DNA of 6,992 nucleotides, taken from assembly GCA_007571105.1 (NCBI GenBank), contig RKRZ01000142.1, positions 1-6,992 of the forward strand, read 5' to 3'. The position numbers and the translations under genes were made by a program. How positions within the stretch are numbered: the first letter of the stretch is position 1; each line of letters opens with the position of its first letter. This stretch comes from Gammaproteobacteria bacterium. Lineage in GTDB: Bacteria; Pseudomonadota; Gammaproteobacteria; Poriferisulfidales; Poriferisulfidaceae. The notes beneath the pieces were generated by a model. It was not told the origin of the DNA. It did no database searches and saw only the letters and a list, made by a program, of their open reading frames with translations. This document shows, piece by piece, positions 1 through 6,024 of the stretch.

Positions 1-123
1 CGCACTGAATTGCTCAGCGCATAAAGTGCAGCGGGAAAGCTTCTGAGCGAGTGTGGCTAGAGGTGCGCGCGGCGGCATGTCGGCAAGAATAACCCCGCGT
101 GAAAAAGATTCTGGTGTCGCCAT
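1..123 (-). CDS. Partial CDS, N-terminus of possible uracil-DNA glycosylase family protein
   Basis: This frame is open from an ATG (complement of 121-123) to the window edge, 41 codons without a stop. The ATG follows the TGA of the DUF2062 gene with no intervening base (TGAATG), which supports translational coupling. The visible protein starts MATPESFSRGVILADMPPRA and ends LSRCTLCAEQFSA at the edge. A short amphipathic stretch followed by a Cys-x-x-Cys pair (residues 32 and 35) resembles the N-terminus of the uracil-DNA-glycosylase superfamily proteins that begin with a paired-cysteine segment and then a GxAPG motif. The diagnostic motifs would lie outside the window, so the family call is inference. 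No convincing Shine-Dalgarno sequence precedes the ATG. A second in-frame ATG (residue 16, MPPRAPL) is a possible start. Confidence 0.5.
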   Translation of the reverse strand, partial: MATPESFSRGVILADMPPRAPLATLAQKLSRCTLCAEQFSA

Positions 124-672
124 TCAGTCAGGCGGAGGAGGGAGGTGCAACACTTTTTCGACTTTCGGCCGATGCCGTGTCCGCCAGATGCGCAGAACGT
201 ACCATCGCCAGTAGAGAGTCATGCCGATATATCCCAAGGCCGCAGCGATGGCGCCGCAAATGACGGATCCCAGCAATAACGGCCCTCCGATGATGTACAA
301 CTCCTCCATGAACCAGGCCAGACTCCATTCAACTTCAAATACCACGGGAGGGCTGCCCAATATCCACCGACCCACTTCATAGGCAAACCAGAAGATGGGC
401 GGCATGGTGACCGGATTGGTAACCCAGACCAGTGCGATGGACAGCGGCAAGTTGGCGGACAGAGGAATGGCTATGGCGGCGGCCGCCACCATTTGTGCGG
501 GAATGGGCAGAAATGCGCAAAACAGGCCGATCGCGAAGGCTCGTGGGACGGAACGGCGATTCAGCAGCCACAGACTGGGCTGATTCAGAATTTCGCCAAA
601 AACCTTCAGACTCCGATGTTCTCGGACATGCCTCGAGTCCGGCAAATACTTTTTCAGAAACTTTCGCGACAT
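124..672 (-). CDS. DUF2062 domain inner-membrane protein
   Basis: The 182-residue protein matches the DUF2062 family from memory of its conserved pattern. It has a basic N-terminus (MSRKFLKKYLPD), then LNRRSVPRAFAIGLFCAFLPIPAQM (residues 37-61) and the hallmark LVWVTNPVTMPPIFWFAYEVG (81-101). Hydrophobic segments lie near residues 44-72, 78-100 and 128-155, so it is an integral membrane protein with a basic, proline-ended C-terminal tail (PPPPD). No biochemical function is established for the family. In several gammaproteobacteria such genes lie beside comEC, exbB/exbD and lpxK, which fits this neighbourhood. It is divergent from exbB across a 72-base spacer, and its stop codon abuts the next minus-strand gene. 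Length and start match typical members. There is no clear ribosome binding site upstream. Confidence 0.88.
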   Translation of the reverse strand: MSRKFLKKYLPDSRHVREHRSLKVFGEILNQPSLWLLNRRSVPRAFAIGLFCAFLPIPAQMVAAAAIAIPLSANLPLSIALVWVTNPVTMPPIFWFAYEVGRWILGSPPVVFEVEWSLAWFMEELYIIGGPLLLGSVICGAIAAALGYIGMTLYWRWYVLRIWRTRHRPKVEKVLHLPPPPD

Positions 673-744
673 GGCGTTCTGAACAATGGTGCTGAAAAGC
701 GCATACTACAATAGAACCTCTCATTAATACAGATTTCCGTTCCC
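673..744 (+). promoter_or_regulatory. Divergent intergenic promoter region upstream of exbB
   Basis: This 72-base spacer separates the minus-strand DUF2062 gene from the exbB operon and must carry the start signals for both. A TACAAT at 707-712 is one base from the sigma-70 -10 consensus on the plus strand. No good -35 hexamer sits 16-18 bases upstream of it. Neither start codon has a purine-rich Shine-Dalgarno sequence at normal spacing: the bases before the exbB ATG are pyrimidine-rich (TTTCCGTTCCC). The promoter call is a weak inference. Confidence 0.3.
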
Positions 745-1362
745 ATGCTGGAAACCCTCTACGCCGGGGGCTGGGTCATGATTCCTATTGTGGCCTGTTC
801 GGTCGTTGCACTGGCCATCATTCTGGAACGCGGTTGGGCTTTGCGGGAAAATCAAGTGATGCCCGCAGATCTGATGAAACAGGTGCGACGCTGGTTGGGA
901 GGCGAGGCCATGAGTTTGGAACGTCTGGAAGCGGTTGGAGACAGTTGCGAACTAGGTCGGGTGTTGGCAGCAGGTTTGGGCCAACACTGCAATACGCTGG
1001 AAGAACGCAAAACCGCCATTGAAGATGCGGGGAGACGCGCGGCGGTAGAGCTGGAACATTTTCTGGCCACCTTGGGCACAATTGCAATGATCGCCCCGCT
1101 GTTGGGCTTGTTTGGGACTGTTTGGGGATTGATCGTGGTCTTTGATCAGATCACGATGTCGGGAATTGGTCAGCCTGCAGATTTAGCGGGAGGCATCGCG
1201 CAGGCGCTGATCACAACGGCGGCGGGGCTTGCCGTGGCTATTCCAGCCGTCATCTTTCACCGTCATTTCCAGCGTCGGATTTCTGTATTGACGGCGCGGA
1301 TGGAAGCGTTGGCGCATCAATTATTGGACATGATGCGCCAAAAAGAGCAGAGTTTATTGTGA
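745..1362 (+). CDS. exbB: MotA/TolQ/ExbB proton channel family protein
   Basis: This 205-residue protein is the channel-forming subunit of an ExbB/ExbD-type complex. Such complexes use the proton gradient across the inner membrane to energise TonB- or Tol-type partners. Three membrane segments are visible. The first is near residues 9-29 (GGWVMIPIVACSVVALAII), the family's N-terminal pattern with ER after the helix. The second, near 107-133, includes GTIAMIAPLLGLFGTVWG, the strongest family signature. The third, near 152-172, includes ALITTAAGLAVAIPAV with the conserved paired threonines T158/T159. The long cytoplasmic loop between helices 1 and 2 is as expected. The start fits the family N-terminus although no Shine-Dalgarno is seen. 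Its stop overlaps the exbD start by four bases (GTGA). No tonB gene is in the window. ExbB rather than TolQ is chosen because of the exbD-lpxK-kdsB context. Its specific partner is unknown. Confidence 0.9.
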   Translation: MLETLYAGGWVMIPIVACSVVALAIILERGWALRENQVMPADLMKQVRRWLGGEAMSLERLEAVGDSCELGRVLAAGLGQHCNTLEERKTAIEDAGRRAAVELEHFLATLGTIAMIAPLLGLFGTVWGLIVVFDQITMSGIGQPADLAGGIAQALITTAAGLAVAIPAVIFHRHFQRRISVLTARMEALAHQLLDMMRQKEQSLL

Positions 1363-1760
1363 AATTTCAGGTTCGTCGCGAGGACGCCTTAAGCATCCCA
1401 CTGACGCCGCTGATTGACGTCGTTTTTTTGCTGTTGCTGTTTTTTATGCTCACAGCAACCTTCAGCGAATTCCAGGCGTTTGATGTGCAGTTGCCTGTCG
1501 CAGGAGCTGAGACCGCCCATAGGGAGACACGCATTGACGTGGCGGTAGATGACAGAGGCAATTATTATCTGGGCGGTGAGGCGGTGACGCCCGAGGCTTT
1601 GCACAACGGAGTCAAGGCTGCTGTGGATTCAAATTCAGAAGCTGTGGTCTACGTGCATGCGCATGCGCAGGCTTCGCATCAGGCAGTCGTAGGAGCGATG
1701 GCTGAAGTGCGTTCGGCAGGAGTTCATCGTCTGCGAATCGCGACGCTTGCTCCTCGTTGA
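1359..1760 (+). CDS. exbD: ExbD/TolR family biopolymer transport protein
   Basis: This 133-residue protein is the second subunit of the ExbB/ExbD proton-driven complex. It has a short cytoplasmic N-terminus and a single membrane helix at about residues 16-36. The helix contains PLTPLIDVVFLLLLFFM, and Asp20 is the conserved proton-carrying aspartate of ExbD/TolR/MotB proteins. A periplasmic domain of about 95 residues follows, ending in the usual alternating beta pattern (VVYVHAHAQASH near 96-107, then GVHRLRIATL). The GTG start at 1359 lies within the exbB stop (GTGA overlap), so translation is probably coupled. Length and architecture are standard. The gene ends at or just before the start of the msbA-lpxK frame. 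Confidence 0.9.
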   Translation: MKFQVRREDALSIPLTPLIDVVFLLLLFFMLTATFSEFQAFDVQLPVAGAETAHRETRIDVAVDDRGNYYLGGEAVTPEALHNGVKAAVDSNSEAVVYVHAHAQASHQAVVGAMAEVRSAGVHRLRIATLAPR

Positions 1761-1762
1761 GT

Positions 1763-4591
1763 ATGGAAGAGATCGAGCACCGCAGCGGGCGGGACATTTA
1801 CCGCCGTCTCGTCTCCTTGGGCCTGCAGGGCCAGAAAGGAACGTTGAGCATTGCCGTGGTCGGCATGGTGATGGTTGCCGCCAGCGGGCCTGCGCTGTCG
1901 GCACTGATGCAGCCGATACTGGATGGCGCAATCGTTGCAAAGAATCCGGAGGTCATTCGCTGGGTGCCGTTGGCGCTGATTGGGATTTTCGCCATGCGTG
2001 CGGTGGGCTCCTACATCAGCGCGAGTTGCATGGCGCAACTGGGCGCACGGCTGGTGCGTGATTTGCGCCGGCAGATGTTTGCGCGCCTGCTGGAGTTTCC
2101 GGCCGAGGTATATGACCATACGGCGTCGAGCGAACTGCTCGCCCGCGTCACCACGCATGTGGAAGGAGTTTCGACTGCCGCGTCCAAAAGTCTGACGATC
2201 CTGGTGCGGGACAGCCTGATGGTCATCGGCCTGATTGGCTGGATGTTCTACATCAGCTGGATTCTGACCGTCGCGTTTTTGGCGGCTACGCCCTTGTTCG
2301 CCTGGCTGGTTCCATCCACCAATCGGAGAATCCGCAAACTCAGCCACCAGGGGATGGCGGTCTTCAATCGTGCAGTGCGCAATGTGCAGGAAGTCATTCA
2401 GGGCTACCGTGTGGTGAAAGTATTTCACGCAGAAGAAATGGAGCAGGAACGCTTTGCCGAGACCACGGATCATTTCAGGCACCGGCAAGTGAGAACGGCG
2501 CAGGCCGGCGCTTTGATGTCGTCCGCCATCATGCTATTGGTCGGCATTGCATGGGCCGGAATCGTGTATCTGGTCACGCTTGAGGGAATACTCGAGACCG
2601 TAACAGTCGGCGGCTTCGTGTCGTTCATGTTTGCAATGCTGATGCTGCTCGGCCCGGCTCGCAATCTGATTCAGGTCAACGCGCAACTGCAGCAGAGCAT
2701 CGCTGCGGGGCAGCAAGTATTTCAGCTCTTGGATTCGCCAGTTGAAGAAGATGCCGGAGAGCAGCGCAAGCACGAGTTTGAGGACAGGATTGAATACGAC
2801 GGAATCTGCATGCAGTATCGAAATGCGGATTTTCCAGCGGTCCGGGATATTTCTCTGACTATTCAGCGAGGAGAAACGGTGGCGCTGGTGGGGCGTTCGG
2901 GCTCCGGCAAATCAACGCTGGCAAATTTGTTGCCGCGTTTTTATTCGCCAACCGATGGAGAAATTCGCATTGATGACGTTCCGCTGTCACAACTGCGCTT
3001 GCGTGACTTGCGCGGATTAATCAGTTACGTGGGGCAAGACATCGTTTTGTTCAATGACACGCTGTACAACAACATCACGTATGGAGTCCCGCCAGACAAA
3101 CAGCACGATCTGGAGCACGCGTTGCGTTCGGCGCACGTTGACGAATTCGTAAGCCGCCTGCCGCAAGGATTGGAGACCATTATTGGTGAAGGAGGCGTAC
3201 AGCTGTCGGGCGGACAGCGGCAGCGCCTGGCATTGGCGCGAGCGTTATACAAGCATGCGCCGATTCTGATTTTGGATGAAGCAACCTCATCCCTGGATAG
3301 CGAATCCGAGCGTTACGTTCAGGAAGCGCTTGATGAAATGATGAGCACGTCTACGACTTTGATTATTGCGCACCGGCTTTCAACAGTAGAGCGGGCAGAC
3401 CGGATCGTCGTGATGGAGCATGGCGAAGTCGTGGAGCAGGGCACACATCAGGAATTGCTGGCTAAGAATGGTGTCTACACGAATTTGTATCAGCGCGAAT
3501 TTCAAGTTTTGGACGGCGATGAGGTCGAGGATCAAAAGTTGTCTCGACGCGGTCAATTGGTCCTGGAAGGGCGGACGACGCGCCAGAGTTTCCTGACTCG
3601 ATTTGCAGAGTCCGTATGGTATGGAGAAAGTCTTTGGACATGGCCGCTTTTGCCGTTGAGCTGGGTGTATCGTCTCGGGGTTTTTGTGCGCCGTTTTTAC
3701 TGGAGATGGCTGCATGCGCCGGCATTGTTGCCCGCACCCGTAGTTGTCATTGGGAATTTAAGCGTTGGTGGGACTGGCAAAACACCGCTGGTAATCTGGT
3801 TGGCCAAACGGCTGCAGAATTCCGGACTCAAAGTCGGGATTGTATGCCGCGGGTATTTGGGAGATAAAACACAGTGGCCGCAAGAGGCCGTACAGAACGC
3901 GGACCCAAACGATTTGGGAGAGGAGGCGGTGCTATTGGCCGCGCAAACCGGATGTCCGGTGTATGCAGGGCCGGACCGCGTGGATGCGGTGACTCAACTG
4001 TGCCGGGAGCACCAGCTGGATGTTGTGATTTCTGATGATGGCATGCAACACCTGGCGCTGTCGCGTCAGGTTGAGGTACTGGTGCTCGATGGTGAGCGAC
4101 GCTATGGAAATCAGCATTGTTTGCCGGCGGGACCTTTACGCGAGCCTCAAAACCGCGCTGCTCGGGCCGACATGGTGATCGTCCATGGAGAGGCATCGAA
4201 GGAGGGAGAGTATCGCTTTGATTTGCAAGTTTTGCATCTGCGGCGTTTAATCGATGGATCTACGCGTCCGCTTTCTGATCTGGCCGGAAAGACAGTTCAT
4301 GCAGTTTGCGGCATTGGCAATCCGAGTCGCTTTTTGGAATCGCTGGCTGACGCCGGTATCGACGCGGTCCCACATCTGTTCGAAGACCACTATCGCTTTC
4401 AGCCTGACGATTTGAACTTTGATGGCAATACTCCGGTTGTGATGACTCCGAAGGATGCGGTCAAATGCGAGCGCTTTGCACAAGAAATGTGGTATTCTTT
4501 AGAAGTGGATGTGCGACTGGACGAGCAGGCAGCGCAAGTTTTGCTTGGTCTTGTGCAGGATGCAATTGCGAACTTTGGGAGGAATAAATAA
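1763..4591 (+). CDS. MsbA lipid A flippase fused to LpxK tetraacyldisaccharide 4'-kinase
   Basis: One uninterrupted frame of 942 codons from ATG 1763 encodes two enzymes of the lipid A pathway that are normally separate. A TTG at 1757, inside the exbD stop, would add two residues. Residues 1 to about 581 are MsbA. A six-helix membrane domain fills roughly 20-325. An ATPase domain follows with Walker A GRSGSGKST (377-385), Q-loop Q425, signature LSGGQ (481-485), Walker B ILILDE (501-506) and switch His537. This part flips core-lipid A across the inner membrane. A polar linker of about 28 residues follows. Residues about 610-942 are LpxK, which transfers phosphate from ATP to the 4' position of the lipid A disaccharide. 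Visible features are the N-terminal WYGES and hydrophobic helix (619-645), P-loop GGTGKT (669-674), DDGMQH (758-763) and a C-terminal TPKDAVKCERF. Both parts have full family length and intact motifs, so neither looks degenerate. Its stop overlaps the next start by one base (TAATG). Confidence 0.92.
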   Translation: MEEIEHRSGRDIYRRLVSLGLQGQKGTLSIAVVGMVMVAASGPALSALMQPILDGAIVAKNPEVIRWVPLALIGIFAMRAVGSYISASCMAQLGARLVRDLRRQMFARLLEFPAEVYDHTASSELLARVTTHVEGVSTAASKSLTILVRDSLMVIGLIGWMFYISWILTVAFLAATPLFAWLVPSTNRRIRKLSHQGMAVFNRAVRNVQEVIQGYRVVKVFHAEEMEQERFAETTDHFRHRQVRTAQAGALMSSAIMLLVGIAWAGIVYLVTLEGILETVTVGGFVSFMFAMLMLLGPARNLIQVNAQLQQSIAAGQQVFQLLDSPVEEDAGEQRKHEFEDRIEYDGICMQYRNADFPAVRDISLTIQRGETVALVGRSGSGKSTLANLLPRFYSPTDGEIRIDDVPLSQLRLRDLRGLISYVGQDIVLFNDTLYNNITYGVPPDKQHDLEHALRSAHVDEFVSRLPQGLETIIGEGGVQLSGGQRQRLALARALYKHAPILILDEATSSLDSESERYVQEALDEMMSTSTTLIIAHRLSTVERADRIVVMEHGEVVEQGTHQELLAKNGVYTNLYQREFQVLDGDEVEDQKLSRRGQLVLEGRTTRQSFLTRFAESVWYGESLWTWPLLPLSWVYRLGVFVRRFYWRWLHAPALLPAPVVVIGNLSVGGTGKTPLVIWLAKRLQNSGLKVGIVCRGYLGDKTQWPQEAVQNADPNDLGEEAVLLAAQTGCPVYAGPDRVDAVTQLCREHQLDVVISDDGMQHLALSRQVEVLVLDGERRYGNQHCLPAGPLREPQNRAARADMVIVHGEASKEGEYRFDLQVLHLRRLIDGSTRPLSDLAGKTVHAVCGIGNPSRFLESLADAGIDAVPHLFEDHYRFQPDDLNFDGNTPVVMTPKDAVKCERFAQEMWYSLEVDVRLDEQAAQVLLGLVQDAIANFGRNK
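3521..3541 (+). promoter_or_regulatory. Possible internal ribosome binding site and TTG start for a separate LpxK
   Basis: Within the linker between the MsbA and LpxK domains there are two GAGG motifs (3521-3524 and 3527-3530). The second is followed eight bases later by an in-frame TTG (3539-3541, Leu593). Translation starting here would give a free LpxK of about 350 residues, roughly 17 residues ahead of the LpxK homology. No ATG or GTG lies in frame between the end of MsbA homology and the LpxK signature WYGES. This is inferred from spacing only, and chance purine motifs are common. Confidence 0.2.
4578..4583 (+). promoter_or_regulatory. Ribosome binding site for the Trm112/YcaR-like gene
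   Basis: The purine run GGAGG at the end of the lpxK domain lies about eight bases before the ATG at 4591. It is one of the few clear Shine-Dalgarno sequences in the operon, and it supports that start, which shares one base with the upstream stop (TAATG). Confidence 0.55.
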
Positions 4592-4788
4592 TGGATGCGG
4601 CACTTCTGAATATCCTGGTTTGTCCGGTGACCAAGGGGCCCCTGCGTTACGACAAGGAATCCCAGGAGTTGATTTCTCTGGCGGCGCGGCTGGCGTACCC
4701 CATTCGCGATGGAATTCCCGTATTGTTGAAATCCGAGGCCCGTGAATTGTCGCAGGAAGAATATGATCGCTGGTGTCAGACGTCATGA
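4591..4788 (+). CDS. Trm112 family protein (YcaR/UPF0434-like)
   Basis: This 65-residue protein belongs to the Trm112/YcaR (UPF0434) family. The matching segments are LLNILVCPVTKGPL (residues 5-18), LISLAARLAYPIRDGIPVLL (27-46) and the acidic tail with EAREL. The family has a small zinc-ribbon-like fold. In eukaryotes and archaea Trm112 activates methyltransferases, but the role of the bacterial YcaR-type proteins is not firmly known. Many members have Cys-Pro-x-Cys at the start. Here the second cysteine is Thr (CPVTKG), and only C11 and C63 remain, so classical zinc binding is unlikely. This variant is familiar in betaproteobacteria. Its position between lpxK and kdsB is the conserved one. 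The stop overlaps the kdsB ATG by four bases (ATGA). Confidence 0.88.
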   Translation: MDAALLNILVCPVTKGPLRYDKESQELISLAARLAYPIRDGIPVLLKSEARELSQEEYDRWCQTS

Positions 4789-5543
4789 AGGAATGGCCCG
4801 AAAATGCGCCATACCCGTTTATTGTGATTATTCCGACTCGGTGCGCTTCAACCCGATTGCCGAACAAGCCGCTGCTTGAAATTGCAGGAAAACCCATGTT
4901 GGAATGGGTCCATCGCCGTGCCGTTGCCAGTGGCGCCCAAAGGGTTTTGATTGCTGCGGGAGATGAGGCGGTATTTGAATGTGCGCAGAAATTTGGTGCA
5001 GAAGTGCAGATTACGCGTTCTGATCATCCCAGCGGGACGGCGCGTCTTGCGGAAGTGGTTGCCAGCAGGCAGTGGGAACCGGATACGATCGTGGTCAATG
5101 TCCAGGGAGATGAGCCGATGATTGCGCCGGAATCTGTTGCTCAGGTCGCGAAAAATCTCTATGAGTGTGCGGATGCTTTTGCGGCGACCTTATGTGCGCC
5201 GTTGCTGGAGGGGGAATTTGAGATGCCCGACGTGGTGAAGGTCTGGGCCAATGACTCTGGATTTGCACAGGGATTTGCGCGGCAACCTCAGCAGGAAGTC
5301 GATCAAGCGGTATGCGATCGCCATCTCGGGATTTATGCGTATCGCGCACAGGGATTGCTGGATTACGCAAGCTTGGATGAGGCGCCGACAGAACGGGCCG
5401 AATCCTTGGAGCAGCTGCGGTTGCTGCATCATCAATTGCCAATTCATGTGGCGCGTATTGCAGGGCACGAGTTGACAAGCATTGGCGTCGACACGCCGGA
5501 AGACCTCGAGCGAGTTCGTGAATTGATGGAGGCAGAGCAGTGA
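4785..5543 (+). CDS. kdsB: 3-deoxy-manno-octulosonate cytidylyltransferase (CMP-Kdo synthetase)
   Basis: KdsB couples Kdo to CMP in the cytoplasm, giving the activated sugar that WaaA attaches to lipid A. From ATG 4785 the protein has 252 residues, close to the usual 245-255. Motifs in order are FIVIIPTRCASTRLPNKPL (12-30, nucleotide binding), DHPSGTARLAEV (80-91), VNVQGDEPMI (104-113), RHLGIYAYR (179-187), ESLEQLR (206-212) and GVDTPEDLERVR (234-245). The 5' end has two choices: GTG at 4773, or ATG at 4785 overlapping the previous stop as ATGA. The ATG is preferred because it places the conserved IIPTR nearest the usual N-terminal position. One oddity is residues 160-178, where most KdsB proteins have a YFSRxxIPWDR loop. 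Here it is shorter and reads GFARQPQQEVDQ. The stop overlaps the next gene by four bases (GTGA). Confidence 0.93.
   Translation: MKEWPENAPYPFIVIIPTRCASTRLPNKPLLEIAGKPMLEWVHRRAVASGAQRVLIAAGDEAVFECAQKFGAEVQITRSDHPSGTARLAEVVASRQWEPDTIVVNVQGDEPMIAPESVAQVAKNLYECADAFAATLCAPLLEGEFEMPDVVKVWANDSGFAQGFARQPQQEVDQAVCDRHLGIYAYRAQGLLDYASLDEAPTERAESLEQLRLLHHQLPIHVARIAGHELTSIGVDTPEDLERVRELMEAEQ
5528..5532 (+). promoter_or_regulatory. Ribosome binding site for the cbiX-type gene
   Basis: A GGAGG lies inside the 3' end of kdsB, seven bases before the GTG at 5540. It decides the start of the chelatase gene in favour of this GTG, whose last two bases form part of the kdsB stop codon. Confidence 0.6.
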
Positions 5544-5914
5544 ATACTGAACGTCGCGCATTGTTATTGGTTGCCCATGGCTCGCGGCTTGAAGATGCGA
5601 ATCAAGAGATTGCGAAGATGGCAGATCTCTTGCGTGATGATGTCAGTGATAAATTCGGAATTTTGCGGCATGCCTTTCTTGAAATCGCAAGCCCCAACAT
5701 TCCTGAAGGCATTGAGGCTTGCGTTGAAGAGGGGGCCCAATTGATTCAGGTCCTTCCTTATTTCCTGGCTGCAGGGCGGCATGTGCGCGATGACATTCCC
5801 AGCATTGTGGAGGATGCCAGAGACCGGTTCCCAGGTGTGGAACTCCACCTGCAGAATTATTTGGGCATGAGTGAGGCGATGCCGAAGTTTTTGGCTCGCT
5901 TTGCGGAAGAGTAA
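5540..5914 (+). CDS. cbiX: Short CbiX/SirB-type sirohydrochlorin chelatase
   Basis: This 124-residue single-domain protein belongs to the CbiX/SirB class II chelatases, which insert cobalt or ferrous iron into sirohydrochlorin for cobalamin or siroheme synthesis in the cytoplasm. It starts with the family signature ALLLVAHGSR (residues 7-16, with metal-binding His13). HAFLEIASPNIPEGIE (44-59) follows, then QVLPYFLAAGRHVRDDIP (70-87), with the second expected metal ligand His81. Members of this short form act as homodimers, whereas long forms carry two such halves. Which metal is used cannot be told from the sequence. It is the last gene of the lipid A operon by overlap (GTGA with kdsB), although its pathway is unrelated to lipopolysaccharide. 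A 110-base spacer follows. Confidence 0.87.
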   Translation: MNTERRALLLVAHGSRLEDANQEIAKMADLLRDDVSDKFGILRHAFLEIASPNIPEGIEACVEEGAQLIQVLPYFLAAGRHVRDDIPSIVEDARDRFPGVELHLQNYLGMSEAMPKFLARFAEE

Positions 5915-5923
5915 CCCACTCGA

Positions 5924-5980
5924 TTTTGATCTGAAGGATTTCCAAACAAACCGAATTTCCTGTATCGGCAACGATCAAAA
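5924..5980 (+). repeat. Inverted repeat after the operon, possible terminator or operator
   Basis: An 8-base perfect inverted repeat, TTTTGATC (5924-5931) and GATCAAAA (5973-5980), flanks a 41-base interior. The interior itself contains CCGA (5951-5954) pairing with TCGG (5965-5968). It lies between the operon end and the next gene. The long loop and the lack of a GC-rich stem followed by a U-run make a standard intrinsic terminator unlikely. A weak structured terminator or a regulator binding site is possible. Confidence 0.25.
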
Positions 5981-5990
5981 AGGGTTTTCC

Positions 5991-5996
5991 TACAAT
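5991..5996 (+). promoter_or_regulatory. Possible -10 element upstream of the pyruvyl transferase gene
   Basis: TACAAT at 5991-5996 lies 28 bases before the GTG start at 6025 and would give a leader of roughly 20 bases. No good -35 hexamer is visible 16-18 bases upstream. The same TACAAT hexamer occurs before exbB. The call rests on the hexamer, its position in an AT-rich spacer and the gap from the operon. Confidence 0.3.
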
Positions 5997-6024
5997 CTAA
6001 TTAGCATTCGTATCTGGTGGTCTT

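Noticed and set aside
1655..1675. Repeated GCATGCGCATGCGC inside exbD
   Set aside because: It is in frame and encodes the His-Ala repeat of the periplasmic domain (VHAHAQ). It is too short and too isolated to be a functional repeat.
1724..2488. Long 254-codon frame on the minus strand opposite msbA
   Set aside because: It is rich in His, Gln and Arg with no recognisable domain, and lies opposite a clearly coding msbA. It is a shadow of that gene's codon bias.
3616..3867. ATG-started plus-strand frame across the MsbA-LpxK junction as a separate lpxK start
   Set aside because: It is in a different frame from LpxK, and its product shows none of the LpxK motifs. The P-loop and DDGMQH are in the fused frame.
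5978..5988. AAAAGGGTTTT as an intrinsic terminator
   Set aside because: The stem is four A-T pairs with a three-base loop and no U-run after it, too weak to terminate.
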